Positions 1 through 9,164 of a stretch of DNA of 64,000 nucleotides are shown one piece after another (the first letter of the stretch is position 1; each line of letters begins with the position of its first letter). The notes below the pieces were generated by a model that saw nothing but the letters and a program-made list of their open reading frames with translations, was not told the origin of the DNA and made no database searches. This DNA comes from Pseudanabaena frigida. Lineage in GTDB: Bacteria > Cyanobacteriota > Cyanobacteriia > Pseudanabaenales > Pseudanabaenaceae. The stretch covers positions 62,001 to 126,000 of the forward strand of contig QBML01000009.1 of assembly GCA_003242085.1 (NCBI GenBank). The letters run 5' to 3'. A program made the translations under genes and the position numbers.

Positions 1-800
1 CGGGCTGAAACTGGTGAAGCTGCATTTAGTACATGTAGCTGCCCATGTGGGAAGAAAACTGTCAATTTGGCTGTAAAGGGAAGCCACACTTCAAACAGTC
101 GTCTCCATGAAAAGTCGGGCGGAGCCAGATGTTTCATTCCATGAGCATAGTTACTAACACTACTGACATAGTCAGCGCGAAAACCGTTAGCAGTCTGCTC
201 AACAGGATAATCTGGTACTTCTGGATTATCCCCCTCTCCAAAGGATTTGGCATGAATAAACGCAAAGTGGCTAACATCTAAAAATCCCTCTACTTGCCGA
301 CCTGCTGCCGCATTAATATCCACAGAAGGGGGTAATACTTGAATGTAATCAGGGTCATCCCATTCACTCATATCTGGAAGTGGTAGGGAGCCATTATCAA
401 TTAAGCGAGTCCATACTAAGCCATAACGCTCGATCACAGGATAGGTCTGGAGCTTGAGACGTGCGGGGATTGTGGCTTCGGGCTGAGCGGGAATACAAAC
501 ACATTTAGCACTGCGATCGTATTGCACGCCATGGTAGGGACAAACGAGGCGATCATTTTCAATCCAGCCGAGACTCAAGGGTGCGCCTCGGTGCAGACAG
601 AGATCACGGGCAACCACGATTGTGCCATCGGAGACTCGATAAATCACTAATCGTTCATCTAATAAGCGAGTGCCATAGGGTTTTTCGGGTGTGATTTCAT
701 GGGAAAACGCGACAGGATACCAAAAGGGTGCAAGTGCTTGCCAATCAGTGGGACTAAAGGTGCAATTACGCGGCAAAGTTACTTCTTGGGTCGCTACCAT
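1..800 (-). CDS. Rieske 2Fe-2S aromatic-oxygenase-type protein (C-terminus beyond window)
   Basis: The gene reads leftward from an ATG at 798-800 and is still open at base 1, so only about 266 N-terminal residues are seen. A Rieske cluster is plain: CLH (Cys68, His70), 16 residues, then CPYH (Cys87, His90), the spacing that holds a 2Fe-2S centre with two Cys and two His. The protein starts with WYPVAFSHEI-type sequence seen in cyanobacterial Rieske oxygenases of the phenoxybenzoate-dioxygenase or Pao/Tic55 kind. The mononuclear iron domain would follow, and a segment with HAKSFGEGDNPEVPDYPV lies near residue 200. Such proteins oxidise ring substrates with electrons from ferredoxin. The substrate cannot be told. 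It faces away from the GNAT gene and is not obviously in an operon. Confidence 0.85.
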   Translation of the reverse strand, partial: MVATQEVTLPRNCTFSPTDWQALAPFWYPVAFSHEITPEKPYGTRLLDERLVIYRVSDGTIVVARDLCLHRGAPLSLGWIENDRLVCPYHGVQYDRSAKCVCIPAQPEATIPARLKLQTYPVIERYGLVWTRLIDNGSLPLPDMSEWDDPDYIQVLPPSVDINAAAGRQVEGFLDVSHFAFIHAKSFGEGDNPEVPDYPVEQTANGFRADYVSSVSNYAHGMKHLAPPDFSWRRLFEVWLPFTAKLTVFFPHGQLHVLNAASPVSA

Positions 801-975
801 AAAAACATCACTCCTATGCTCAAGTCAATAGAAATGACGTTACAACGAGACAAAATTCTATTCTGTATAATCTTGCACGATAATTTTCTCAGTTGCTAAG
901 CTGTGCAATATTTTCAGCATTTGCACTTCTATGCTCTAATGCTGAATTATCAACCTTGCGATCGCAGATTAGTCT

Positions 976-1473
976 ATGAAAGTTCGAGCTGCCACTCCCG
1001 ATGACGTATCTCTAATTTTCTCATTTATCCAAAAGAAAGCAGAATTCGATCAAAATATTGGTGCTTTCTCTGGTGTATTACAAGTGTCTGAAGAAAAAAT
1101 CTACAAAACACTTTTCGGAGCAATTCCCTTTTCTTACGTTTTGTTTGCAGAGATGACAGACTGTACAATGCAAAGTCGAGAGGTCGGATTTGCATTGTAT
1201 GGATTTAGGTATTCATCGTTTGCAGGTCAGCCAAGCATTTGGCTTGACGATCTATACGTAGAAGATAAGATGAGAAGTCAAGGTGCGGGAGCAGCATTAA
1301 TGTCTCAACTAGCGCAAATTGCTAGAGAAAATGAATGTACGCATCTTGCATGGAATGCTGATGCTCGCAATATTCGTGGACTTCATTTTTACAGTCGTTT
1401 AGGTGCTGAAATTACAGAACAGCATGGCAATCGATGCTTTTTGCGATGGGTTCCTTCTTCTGAAAAAACTTGA
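976..1473 (+). CDS. GNAT family N-acetyltransferase
   Basis: 165 residues. The opening MKVRAATPDDVSLIFSF is typical of the GNAT fold's first strand and helix. The acetyl-CoA binding motif A is visible as LYVEDKMRSQGAGAALM (around residues 93-110, RxxGxG/A pattern), followed by AWNADARNIRGLHFYSRLGAE, the usual motif B with an N-x2-A-x2-FY core. It would transfer an acetyl group from acetyl-CoA to an amine. The sequence resembles the spermidine/thialysine acetyltransferase branch, but the substrate is not assignable. It is a stand-alone gene that converges on xdhC, with 8 bp between the stop codons. Confidence 0.85.
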   Translation: MKVRAATPDDVSLIFSFIQKKAEFDQNIGAFSGVLQVSEEKIYKTLFGAIPFSYVLFAEMTDCTMQSREVGFALYGFRYSSFAGQPSIWLDDLYVEDKMRSQGAGAALMSQLAQIARENECTHLAWNADARNIRGLHFYSRLGAEITEQHGNRCFLRWVPSSEKT

Positions 1474-1481
1474 CTAGAATG

Positions 1482-2459
1482 TTAAAATTTTCTACTGCTT
1501 TCTCTTAAGCTCGCTGATAGCGATCGCCCAGTACCACCACGCCGCAACATAATTAACTCTGCGCCGATACTGATGGCAATCTCCGCAGGGGTTAACGCTC
1601 CAATATCTAGACCGATCGGCGCGTGAATAGACTGTAGTTTCGAGGTGGGAATTCCTAGTCGTTTGACTTGTTCGTAGACCTGAGACACCCGTCTCTCACT
1701 GCCAATCATACCGATATAGGAACAGGATAAATCGCGATTTAGTAAAGCTATTAGGGCTTCCAAATCGTGATGATAGCTTCGCGTGACTAGAGCTGAATAG
1801 AGATAGATATGATTTGATAATTCTGTTAAAGCTTGATCGATATGCGAATAGATAAATGTTGCTTGGGGATAACGTTCTGAATTAGCCCATTCGGGACGAT
1901 CGTCCTGAATGGCAATCTGAAAGCCAATCAAGTGAGCGACTTTAGCAAGCTGTTCACCCACATGCCCTGCACCGACAATGAGGAGTATGGGTGCAGGCTC
2001 TAAAGTCTCAATAAAAGCCTCATCTTCTTTTTCCTTTTTCCTTTCTCCTTTTTCCTTAATAATGTAAGGATTTCCATCCCTAAAAGGTGTAACTAAAGTA
2101 AGCGATCGCCCCAACTTTAATTCTAAAATTATCTTCTGGACGAGCGCGATCGCCTGTTCTCCTTGCCATCGTTCCAAAAAAACCTGCATCCATCCGCCAC
2201 AAATGCCTTCAGTCTGACGAGTAGTTGCACCAGTTAGATCGATTTCTACAAAGGCTTTCTCTCCACTTTGTAAGACCTCCCGCGCCTTAGTAATTACCTT
2301 CGCCTCTCCTGCACCTCCGCCGATAGTGTCAATGCAGTGAGACTCAGGAATTAACATCTTTGCACCGATTTCTCGTGGCACTGAGCCTTTTACATTAATT
2401 ACGGTCGCCATAACTACCGAACCTTGACTGAGCGAGGCTAAAAGCTGATCGTAGATCAT
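1482..2459 (-). CDS. xdhC: XdhC/CoxI family molybdenum hydroxylase maturation protein
   Basis: 325 residues. XdhC proteins bind molybdenum cofactor and insert it, with sulfuration, into xanthine dehydrogenase-type enzymes. The N-terminal XdhC/CoxI domain shows VINVKGSVPREIGAKMLI, TIGGGAGEAKV and a CGGWMQVFLE segment. A C-terminal Rossmann domain begins with ILLIVGAGHVGEQLAKVA (around residue 158) and ends with GLDIGALTPAEIAISIGAELI. A charged Lys/Glu linker (KEKGERKKEKEDE) separates the two. It is the last gene of the xdhA-xdhB-xdhC operon, only 3 bp behind xdhB, which supports a chaperone role for that enzyme. Confidence 0.9.
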   Translation of the reverse strand: MIYDQLLASLSQGSVVMATVINVKGSVPREIGAKMLIPESHCIDTIGGGAGEAKVITKAREVLQSGEKAFVEIDLTGATTRQTEGICGGWMQVFLERWQGEQAIALVQKIILELKLGRSLTLVTPFRDGNPYIIKEKGERKKEKEDEAFIETLEPAPILLIVGAGHVGEQLAKVAHLIGFQIAIQDDRPEWANSERYPQATFIYSHIDQALTELSNHIYLYSALVTRSYHHDLEALIALLNRDLSCSYIGMIGSERRVSQVYEQVKRLGIPTSKLQSIHAPIGLDIGALTPAEIAISIGAELIMLRRGGTGRSLSASLRESSRKF

Positions 2460-2462
2460 AGG

Positions 2463-4808
2463 TTAGGCTTTTGCAGCAGTGAGAGAAGCCGCTTTCACGG
2501 ACTCGATCGCCCAAAGTATGGCTTCGGGAGTCGCAGGAATTGCTAATGCAACGCGATCGCTATTACCAAAAGCCGCAACAGCATTACGAATTGCTTCTCT
2601 GACTGACATTGCCAACATAAAGGGAGGTTCGCCGATCGCCTTACTACCAAAAATTACACCATCTTGGGCGGCTCTTTCCAATAGATGTACATGGAACTGT
2701 TCAGGGACTTCGCTAACGGTGGGAATTTTGTAAGTGCTAGGGGCAAACGTGAGTAAGCGTCCTTGGTCATTCCAGACTAATTCCTCCATCGTTAACCAAC
2801 CCAGACCCTGCACAAAGCCACCTTCAATTTGTCCTTTATCTATTAATGGATTAATTGATTCACCCACATCTTGAACGAGATCCACCTGTCGCAATTTGAA
2901 AGTTCCTGTAAATCCATCGACTTCCACTTCACTTACAGCCGTACCATAAGCGAAGTAATAGAAAGGACGACCTTTATTTAGCTTGGCATCCCAAAAAATA
3001 TTTGGCGTGCGATAAAAGCCATTTGCCGAGAGACTAATACGCTCGTTATAGGTCTGCTTCACTACCTCATCAAAACCAATACGAGCGCTAGGATAGGTGC
3101 GACAATAAATCCAATCATCCTCAAAAACGAGGTCTTCAGGTGCATCAAGATTGAGCATTTTTACGGCAACAGTTGCCATGCGTTTACGCAGGATTTCGCA
3201 GGCATCTTTAACGGCTTGACCGTTGAGATCGGAACCACTGGAAGCAGCAGTTGCAGATGTGTTCGGGACTTTGTCGGTACTGGTAGGCATAATCCGAAAG
3301 CGATCAAGTTTGACCCCAAGGGATTTTGCAGCAACTTGGAGCATTTTTGTATGTAGCCCCTGTCCCATTTCTGTACCGCCGTGATTCACCTGAATACTTC
3401 CATCAGTATAGATTAGAACGAGCGCACCTGCTTGGTTATACTCGGTTTTTGTGAAGGAAATTCCAAACTTAATAGGCGTAATTGCGATACCGCGCTTTTT
3501 GTAGGGACTAGTTTGATTAAACAGAGTAATTTTAGCTTGGCGATCGCTAAAATTAGATTTTGCCTTAGCTTCTGTCCACACGCGATCGATACGATTGTGA
3601 ACGATATCCTGACCGTAGTGAGTAGTGCTGGTTTCACCAGTACCATGATAGAAGTTCCGTTCGCGGACAATTTCTGGTGACAAACCGAGAGCACGCGCTA
3701 CGTGATCGATCACCTCTTCACAGACGATCATTCCTTGCGGCCCCCCAAACCCCCGATAAGCCGTGTTTGAGACGCGATTAGTTTTAGCAATCCATCCCTG
3801 TACTTCCAAATTGGGAATGTAGTAAGCGTTATCGATATGCATCATCGCTCGCATCAACACAGGTGGGGACAGGTCAACGCTCCAACCACCCTCAGCATAT
3901 AGCTCAGCCTTGAGAGCAGTGATTAATCCCTCGTCAGTAAAGCCAACTTGGTATTTGCCTAAAAAATTATGCCGCTTGCCTGTAACGATCATGTCTTGAT
4001 GACGGCGTAAGCTAACTCTAGCTGGACGACCAGTTTTATAAGCAGCTAAAGCTGCCGCCGCCGCAAAAGGATTTGCCTGAGATTCTTTACCACCAAATGC
4101 ACCGCCCATTCGCACGCAGGTAACAACAACGCGACTATTCGGCACTCCCAAAACTCTCGCCACAATTACTTGCGTCTCGCTAGGATGTTGAGTGGAGCTA
4201 TACACTTGATAGCCATTCTCTCCATCGGGAACCGCCCAACTGGTATGGGTTTCTAAATAGAAATGATCCTGTCCGCCGACTTCTAGTTCCCCTTCAAGAG
4301 TGCGATCGCTGTTTTGCAAAACCGTATTGGGTTCGCCACGTTTAATTACCTGTTTGGTGAGATGGTAGCTATCCGCAGCGATCGCTTCTTGAATACTGAG
4401 GATCGCAGGTAGAGGTTCATATTCCACAATCACTTTAGCGGCAGCTTGACGAGCCGCATCTTCAGTTTCGCCGATAACCCAGACGACCACTTGCCCCCAG
4501 TAACTCACCTCGTCGGTGGGAAGCAACACCTCATCATGAATGATTACGCCTGTGTTGTTTTCTCCAACTATATCTTCAGCGGTCAGAACTGTGACTAATC
4601 CTTCGATTTCATAGGCGGCGGTGCAATCAAGTTTAGTAATCTTGGCGCGGGCATGGGGAGACAGAACAGGATAGAGAGACAACATGCCTGCGGGTAATCG
4701 CTGATCGTCGGTATACAATGCTTTGCCAGTGACATGACCGATGGCGCTTTCGTGGCTATTTTTTTTACTGGCTTTTTGACCTGTAATAGTTTGATTGGTA
4801 ATAGTCAT
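2463..4808 (-). CDS. xdhB: Xanthine dehydrogenase, molybdopterin-binding subunit
   Basis: 781 residues, the usual length for the bacterial large subunit. The a/b hammerhead domain is at the N-terminus (GKALYTDDQRLP). The molybdopterin-binding domains follow, with GGAFGGKE, AYRGFGGPQGM and GGTEMGQGLHTKMLQVAA, and the catalytic glutamate lies in GEPPF (Glu727). The enzyme hydroxylates hypoxanthine or xanthine at Mo and passes electrons to the 2Fe-2S/FAD subunit encoded just upstream. The pairing with an NCS2 xanthine-type permease and moaA elsewhere in the window fits purine use. Substrates of other family members (aldehydes, other purines) cannot be excluded from sequence alone. Confidence 0.93.
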   Translation of the reverse strand: MTITNQTITGQKASKKNSHESAIGHVTGKALYTDDQRLPAGMLSLYPVLSPHARAKITKLDCTAAYEIEGLVTVLTAEDIVGENNTGVIIHDEVLLPTDEVSYWGQVVVWVIGETEDAARQAAAKVIVEYEPLPAILSIQEAIAADSYHLTKQVIKRGEPNTVLQNSDRTLEGELEVGGQDHFYLETHTSWAVPDGENGYQVYSSTQHPSETQVIVARVLGVPNSRVVVTCVRMGGAFGGKESQANPFAAAAALAAYKTGRPARVSLRRHQDMIVTGKRHNFLGKYQVGFTDEGLITALKAELYAEGGWSVDLSPPVLMRAMMHIDNAYYIPNLEVQGWIAKTNRVSNTAYRGFGGPQGMIVCEEVIDHVARALGLSPEIVRERNFYHGTGETSTTHYGQDIVHNRIDRVWTEAKAKSNFSDRQAKITLFNQTSPYKKRGIAITPIKFGISFTKTEYNQAGALVLIYTDGSIQVNHGGTEMGQGLHTKMLQVAAKSLGVKLDRFRIMPTSTDKVPNTSATAASSGSDLNGQAVKDACEILRKRMATVAVKMLNLDAPEDLVFEDDWIYCRTYPSARIGFDEVVKQTYNERISLSANGFYRTPNIFWDAKLNKGRPFYYFAYGTAVSEVEVDGFTGTFKLRQVDLVQDVGESINPLIDKGQIEGGFVQGLGWLTMEELVWNDQGRLLTFAPSTYKIPTVSEVPEQFHVHLLERAAQDGVIFGSKAIGEPPFMLAMSVREAIRNAVAAFGNSDRVALAIPATPEAILWAIESVKAASLTAAKA

Positions 4809-4872
4809 TTTATATTCCTTCCATAGCTACAAAAAATTCACCGCATAGTTGATGTTTCGCATTAACTACTTA

Positions 4873-6387
4873 TCAACTAATGTATTCAACAAAAAACTTC
4901 TCAAATAGATTCCCAATTAACATCTTGCGATAATTAGCACTACCACGCAGGTCACTCAAGGGGGTAAACACTTCATGAAGAGTAGACTTTACCGATCGCA
5001 CGGTTGCCATGCTCCAAGTCTGACCTATGAGCATCTCTTCCACCGCGATCGCCCGAATCGGAGTTGCGGCGACACCACCATAGGCAAGACGAGCATGGAG
5101 AATTTTGCGATCGGCATCCAGATCGATCGCAAAAGCCGCCGCCACAATGCTGATATCGTCAGTGCCACGTTTGCCAATTTTGTAGGACTGGCTGAGGCGT
5201 TTGGTTGCACCAGAGGTAATCTTTTTGGGAATAGTTACGGAATGGATGATTTCGCCTTGTTTTAGTTCTGTTTGACGATAGCCTTTAAAGAAATCAGCTA
5301 ATGGTAAAGTGCGATCGCCATCAGTACTGATCAGCTTCACGGTAGCATCAAGGGCTAGTAACACGGGCGGCAAATCGCCAATGGGAGAAGCTGTGCCAAT
5401 GTTGCCGCCGAGAGTTGCCCGATTGCGAACCTGTCGAGCTGCAAACCAATGCAGCATTTCATCAAGGCTAGGAAAAATACCATGTAGCAAGTCTTCGATA
5501 TGACTGAGGGGAACTGCTGCACCAATGTCTACATAGTCGTCAGTCTGGCTAATCTGCTTCAGTGTTTCAATTCCTTCCAAAGAAATCATTACAGGATAAA
5601 TCCGCCGATGCCAACTCATTTCTAGCCCTAAATCCGTCGCTCCTGCAACCAATGTTGCTTCGGGATATTGCTGTAGTAATTGCAATGCTTCCAATAGCTC
5701 AGTGGGACGATAAAATTGTTGCTCATTGCCTGTATAGGCGATCGCTGCCAGATCAGAAGTTTTATGAACTAACTCAGCGCTGAAATGATCATCAGGAACG
5801 GCTTCCGCTAATAGTTGCGCCGCCTTACGAATTGGCACATATCCCGTACAGCGACAGAGATTGCCCTCAATGCAGATGTCATCACTGAGACTGCCATCGT
5901 AGTAAGCCGCAAACATACTCATGATAAAACCGGGGGTGCAGTAGCCACACTGCGATCCCGCCAGTTCCACCATTACCGCTTGGACTGGATGTAATTGACC
6001 ATTGGCAATTCCTTCGGCAGTAATCACCTCACGCCCTGCTACTGCGCCAATCGGTACTAAGCAGCTATTAACGGCCTGATATTGAGGCTGTCCCTGACTA
6101 TCTTTACCTGCGATCGCTACTGTACAAGCGCCGCAGTCACCATCGCCACATCCTTCTTTGGTTCCCACATAGCCACGCTGTCGTAGATAGGCGAGCAGGG
6201 TCGTGGTGGGTGCAAGGTCTTTAATACGGGTAGTTGTACCGTTAATCGTGAGCGAAAATTGATTTGTGGGAACTGAAGTTGCTTGTTGAGTCACGGAAAT
6301 TTTTCTGTGTAGATTAGAAAACCAGCCGACGGGATCGATCTTTATTAATGAATGTCTAGGGCTTAAATAAAGTACCTCAAGATACAT
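4873..6387 (-). CDS. xdhA: Xanthine dehydrogenase small subunit: 2Fe-2S plus FAD domains in one chain
   Basis: 504 residues. The plant-ferredoxin-type cluster ligands are Cys80, Cys85, Cys88 and Cys109. The second, helical 2Fe-2S domain has CGYC (147, 150) and CRC (178, 180). The CO-dehydrogenase-type FAD domain follows, with VAGATDLG and TLGGNIGTASPIGDLPPVLLAL. It carries electrons from the Mo site in XdhB to NAD+ or another acceptor. The first 31 residues do not look like the family; a GTG at 6292-6294 just before TQQATSVPTNQF is a plausible true start, though no strong ribosome site is seen for either. It is first of three operon genes, 64 bp ahead of xdhB. Confidence 0.92.
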   Translation of the reverse strand: MYLEVLYLSPRHSLIKIDPVGWFSNLHRKISVTQQATSVPTNQFSLTINGTTTRIKDLAPTTTLLAYLRQRGYVGTKEGCGDGDCGACTVAIAGKDSQGQPQYQAVNSCLVPIGAVAGREVITAEGIANGQLHPVQAVMVELAGSQCGYCTPGFIMSMFAAYYDGSLSDDICIEGNLCRCTGYVPIRKAAQLLAEAVPDDHFSAELVHKTSDLAAIAYTGNEQQFYRPTELLEALQLLQQYPEATLVAGATDLGLEMSWHRRIYPVMISLEGIETLKQISQTDDYVDIGAAVPLSHIEDLLHGIFPSLDEMLHWFAARQVRNRATLGGNIGTASPIGDLPPVLLALDATVKLISTDGDRTLPLADFFKGYRQTELKQGEIIHSVTIPKKITSGATKRLSQSYKIGKRGTDDISIVAAAFAIDLDADRKILHARLAYGGVAATPIRAIAVEEMLIGQTWSMATVRSVKSTLHEVFTPLSDLRGSANYRKMLIGNLFEKFFVEYIS

Positions 6388-6445
6388 TTGAGAGTTTTTT
6401 CAGATTTGTCGCACTTATTCAATTAGCGATCGACAAGCTTCAAGG

Positions 6446-6482
6446 TAATAAAAAAGGTTCGCTAAGCGAACCTTTTTTATTA
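6446..6482. terminator. Bidirectional hairpin terminator
   Basis: Perfect 17-bp arms around a 3-nt loop (taa), with an A-run on the left and a T-run on the right, so it can stop transcription both ways. It touches the stop codon of the ExbB/MotA-type gene, which is transcribed toward it from the right. The xdhA promoter lies just to its left. Confidence 0.8.
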
Positions 6483-7115
6483 CGATCGTGTCTGAATGCG
6501 TTGCCAATGCTGGCGATAGACTAGCTCTAACTGATTGCCAAACTTCATAAATAGCTTAGCTTGCTGGTCTTGGAGTGCCAAAAAAAGACGATGGAATGCT
6601 GAAGTAAAAATCGCGATAATTAGACCTGTTGCAGTCGTAATTAGAGCCTCACCAATACCTTGAGTTAGCGAACCTGATTTAGTATTTGCGGCAACATCAC
6701 CAACTTTAAGAGAACCAAACGAAATAATTAGCCCAGTTACTGTTCCTAATAGACCTAGTAACGGAGCCAGAGTAATTGAAGCTTCCAACAGTTTTTCACC
6801 CTTAAGCATTCCTGCTAATTCTTCATCGGCAGAACTTTCAAGGGCAAGACAAAATAATTCTGGATCGGGATCTTCTAGAGCTAGGGGCGCATGTAGGAAG
6901 CGCCCAACTGGAACTTTTGCAGAATGTTCGGCAACTTGAGCCGCCAGTTTAAGATCTTGGCGAGCGATCGTCAAAATATTCTCTGCGGTTTTTTGTTCAA
7001 GTCTCAGAATGCCAAACCAGAAAATCAGGCGCTCCATGATCCCAGCCAAAGCAAAAACTGACAGCAACGCAAGTGGGTACATGACCAACCCACCCGCCTT
7101 AAACAACTCAATCAC
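6480..7115 (-). CDS. MotA/TolQ/ExbB proton channel family protein
   Basis: About 212 residues. There are three hydrophobic segments: one near the N-terminus ([23 protein letters not shown]), one in [22 protein letters not shown] and one in [20 protein letters not shown]. The last two form the classic TolQ/ExbB pore signature. Such proteins pair with an ExbD/TolR partner to couple proton flow to outer-membrane work, but no partner lies here. I prefer the GTG at 7113-7115: an AGGAG (7126-7130) sits 10 nt upstream. The alternative ATG at 7137-7139 would put that AGGAG inside the gene and overlap rbfA by 32 bp instead of 8. Confidence 0.87.
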   Translation of the reverse strand: MIELFKAGGLVMYPLALLSVFALAGIMERLIFWFGILRLEQKTAENILTIARQDLKLAAQVAEHSAKVPVGRFLHAPLALEDPDPELFCLALESSADEELAGMLKGEKLLEASITLAPLLGLLGTVTGLIISFGSLKVGDVAANTKSGSLTQGIGEALITTATGLIIAIFTSAFHRLFLALQDQQAKLFMKFGNQLELVYRQHWQRIQTRS

Positions 7116-7491
7116 TTGAATTGGACTCCTTCTCTTCACGTTCTCGACTGAGTTGATTGATCAATGACAACACTTTGACACCACGTTCAAAGGAGCGATC
7201 TTCGTGAAATACGACTTCAGGAACTCGACGCAAGGCAAGTCTTTGTCCAACTTCGCGCTTAATAAAGCCTGTAGCTGAGGCTAGGGCTTCCATCGTTTGT
7301 TGACGGGCTTCTTCAGTACCGTAGATACTGACAAAAATTTTCACATGCTGGAGATCGCCTGATAGTTCGGCATCGGTGACGCTAACCATGCCCATACCAA
7401 CGCGATCGTCTTTAATATCTTTCAGCAACATGTTGCTGACTTCTCGCTTAATTAGTTCGGCGACACGAGCAACTCGTCTTGTAGTAGCCAT
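7108..7491 (-). CDS. rbfA: 30S ribosome-binding factor RbfA
   Basis: 127 residues, the normal size for RbfA, a KH-fold protein that binds the immature 30S subunit and helps 16S 5'-end maturation, especially in the cold. Family sequence is clear: [47 protein letters not shown] and [28 protein letters not shown]. The ATG at 7489-7491 is the natural start. It is translationally coupled to the downstream channel gene by a short overlap, so the two are probably one transcript. Confidence 0.95.
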   Translation of the reverse strand: MATTRRVARVAELIKREVSNMLLKDIKDDRVGMGMVSVTDAELSGDLQHVKIFVSIYGTEEARQQTMEALASATGFIKREVGQRLALRRVPEVVFHEDRSFERGVKVLSLINQLSREREEKESNSSD

Positions 7492-7562
7492 AGGTTTACG
7501 TTTACACGGTAAATTTTATTCTTGGAAATTTGCGATCGCAGTTCGCTTTAGACGAAACACGA

Positions 7563-7865
7563 TCATATGCTTTCGTATTGACGACAATCTTGGCATGGCC
7601 CACTAGGATTAACAGCACAACGAATGTAAAGCGATCGCGCATTGTACTTACAGCTAACTTTACCAATCACATATCCAAACCCATCAATACAAGTCATATC
7701 GGCTGGTGGCAATGCTTTAAGACGAGCAACTATGGGTGTGGCGATCGATGCATTCATCGTTTGCCTATAAGTGGCTTGGGCTCGATGAAGTATCCACAAA
7801 GATAGGATTGGTGGAGCAATACCGAGCAACAAAATTATGACGATGTCTAACATATTGTTTAACAA
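7563..7865 (-). CDS. DUF6464 family small membrane-anchored protein
   Basis: 100 residues. An N-terminal membrane helix (MLDIVIILLLGIAPPILSLWIL) precedes a short soluble tail with conserved cysteines: GFGYVIGKVSCKYNARSLYIRCAVNPSGPCQDCRQYE. This C-x-YNARSxxxRCAVNPxGPCxxC pattern is what I know as DUF6464, a cyanobacterial family of unknown function. The four Cys could bind a metal or form disulfides. Longer reading frames on the other strand have no such character and are taken as shadows. Confidence 0.75.
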   Translation of the reverse strand: MLNNMLDIVIILLLGIAPPILSLWILHRAQATYRQTMNASIATPIVARLKALPPADMTCIDGFGYVIGKVSCKYNARSLYIRCAVNPSGPCQDCRQYESI

Positions 7866-7930
7866 AGTGATATTTCAATATGCGTCAAAGTTACGTATTG
7901 AATCTAAGCCGAGTCTAGTCTCGTTCAAAA

Positions 7931-8134
7931 CTAAGCAATATCTAGTCCTAGCATAGCTCGTAATACAAGGGATACACCAATAAAACCACTAACTAGAGCC
8001 GTAATCATCGCGATCGCTGTTACAGGCTGTTTGAGTAATGGAACGATCGGGGCAATTACCACAGACAGGACACCACCAGTAATTAAAGCTAAAAATTTTG
8101 GGTAGCGGAGCAGATTTTGGATAAAGTTTTTCAT
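7931..8134 (-). CDS. ycf33: Ycf33 / DUF751 family protein
   Basis: 67 residues with two hydrophobic stretches and the family core RYPKFLALITGGVLSVVIAPIVPLLKQPVTAIAMITALVSGFIGVSLVLRAMLGL (the PLLK-PVTAI element is diagnostic). Ycf33 is found in cyanobacteria and red-algal plastids as a small thylakoid or inner-membrane protein of unknown role. ATG at 8132-8134. It is followed leftward, after a short gap, by the DUF6464 gene on the same strand. Confidence 0.85.
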   Translation of the reverse strand: MKNFIQNLLRYPKFLALITGGVLSVVIAPIVPLLKQPVTAIAMITALVSGFIGVSLVLRAMLGLDIA

Positions 8135-8224
8135 AATTTAATTAGTTTAATACGTTAGCTAAGAAAGTCACTAAGTGCCTTTCTTGGTATAACCATTTTT
8201 AATTAGGGAATTGCTATTAATTAA

Positions 8225-8290
8225 AGTCCCAAAACCTAAAGGAGGGCTGCGGTGACGCGCACAACAACTATTCTTTGAGTTTTGGGCTTG
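8225..8290. repeat. Imperfect long hairpin with G/C-rich loop, possible structured RNA or repeat
   Basis: AGTCCCAAAACCTAAAG at the left pairs imperfectly with CTTTGAGTTTTGGGCTT at the right around a 30-nt loop rich in gctgcggtgacgcgc. It lies in the gap between ycf33 and the DUF4337 gene. It could be a terminator for the DUF4337 gene, a small RNA or a dispersed repeat. Sequence alone does not decide. Confidence 0.35.
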
Positions 8291-8311
8291 TCCTAACATA
8301 ACTAACTACCA

Positions 8312-9028
8312 CTATAAATGTGGATAAGGTAGGGTTGAGATTGGATGATGCGGTCTATGGATAGCATTGTCCGACAAAATTTTTGTCAAAGCATCGGGAT
8401 GATAATCCCAGTTTAATAGACCTGCTAGCCCCATAAACAAACCGAAGGCAGCGGGAACCATTGCTGCACCATAGAGCCAACCTTTTTGAGTGAGAGAGGT
8501 CATAGCTAGTAAAGCGATCGCAAGAGCAAAGGCAGCCTCTGACAGGTCAAACTGATCGTCGTGGACGTTTAACTGTTCGTATAGCTTTTCAGCATCTTGA
8601 GCTTGTTGCTGCAATTTATCTTTTTCGGAATCTTGCTTAGAAGCGATCGCGCCGTACTTGGCAATCTCTTTTTCGTACTCAGCACGAAGCTTGGGTTGTT
8701 GAGCTGCCTGAGCTTGTAAGCTTAATTGAGCTACAGTCGATTTGGCGATCTCAGCACGAAGATTGCGCGCTTGATAAAACGACCACGTATCAATGCGATC
8801 GGCTTGTGCTTTTTGCATTGCTTGGACTACGTTGTCACTCTTGACTTTGCAAACTCCCATGAACGTGACAAACAAAACTACAGTGATCGCTACGTAATTG
8901 TTGAGTTGACTTTTAGGTTTTACTTTTTCGTCTTTTTTGGGATCGGTTGACTTTTGAGATTTGTCATTTTCCCCATGTTCATCATCGTCATTATCTTCAA
9001 TAATCTCAGAAATGTCAGATATTTCCAT
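8312..9028 (-). CDS. DUF4337 domain-containing membrane protein
   Basis: 238 residues. An acidic, lysine-rich N-terminus (residues 1-40) precedes a membrane helix (NNYVAITVVLFVTFMGVCKV). A long alpha-helical, coiled-coil-like stretch follows (SDNVVQAMQKAQADRIDTWSFYQARNLRAEIAKSTVAQL...), then two more membrane helices near residues 170-205. The SDNVxQAMxxAQAxxxDTWSFYQAR segment is characteristic of DUF4337 proteins, whose function is unknown. It runs divergently from the CHAT-TPR gene. Confidence 0.8.
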   Translation of the reverse strand: MEISDISEIIEDNDDDEHGENDKSQKSTDPKKDEKVKPKSQLNNYVAITVVLFVTFMGVCKVKSDNVVQAMQKAQADRIDTWSFYQARNLRAEIAKSTVAQLSLQAQAAQQPKLRAEYEKEIAKYGAIASKQDSEKDKLQQQAQDAEKLYEQLNVHDDQFDLSEAAFALAIALLAMTSLTQKGWLYGAAMVPAAFGLFMGLAGLLNWDYHPDALTKILSDNAIHRPHHPISTLPYPHL

Positions 9029-9164
9029 AACTTTTTGCTGTATTTTTTGATAAAAATATTTGTTAAATGGGAACCAATGATATACGCAGTGTGTCGCACT
9101 GTATATCTTATTAAGCTGTTAAATTATATGACAACCAGATGGGCGATCTAGTTTTAGAAAATTT

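Noticed and set aside
699-899. 66-residue plus-strand open frame
   Set aside because: It overlaps the start of the Rieske gene on the other strand and has no recognisable sequence.
7530-7805. 91-residue plus-strand open frame
   Set aside because: Antisense to the conserved DUF6464 gene.
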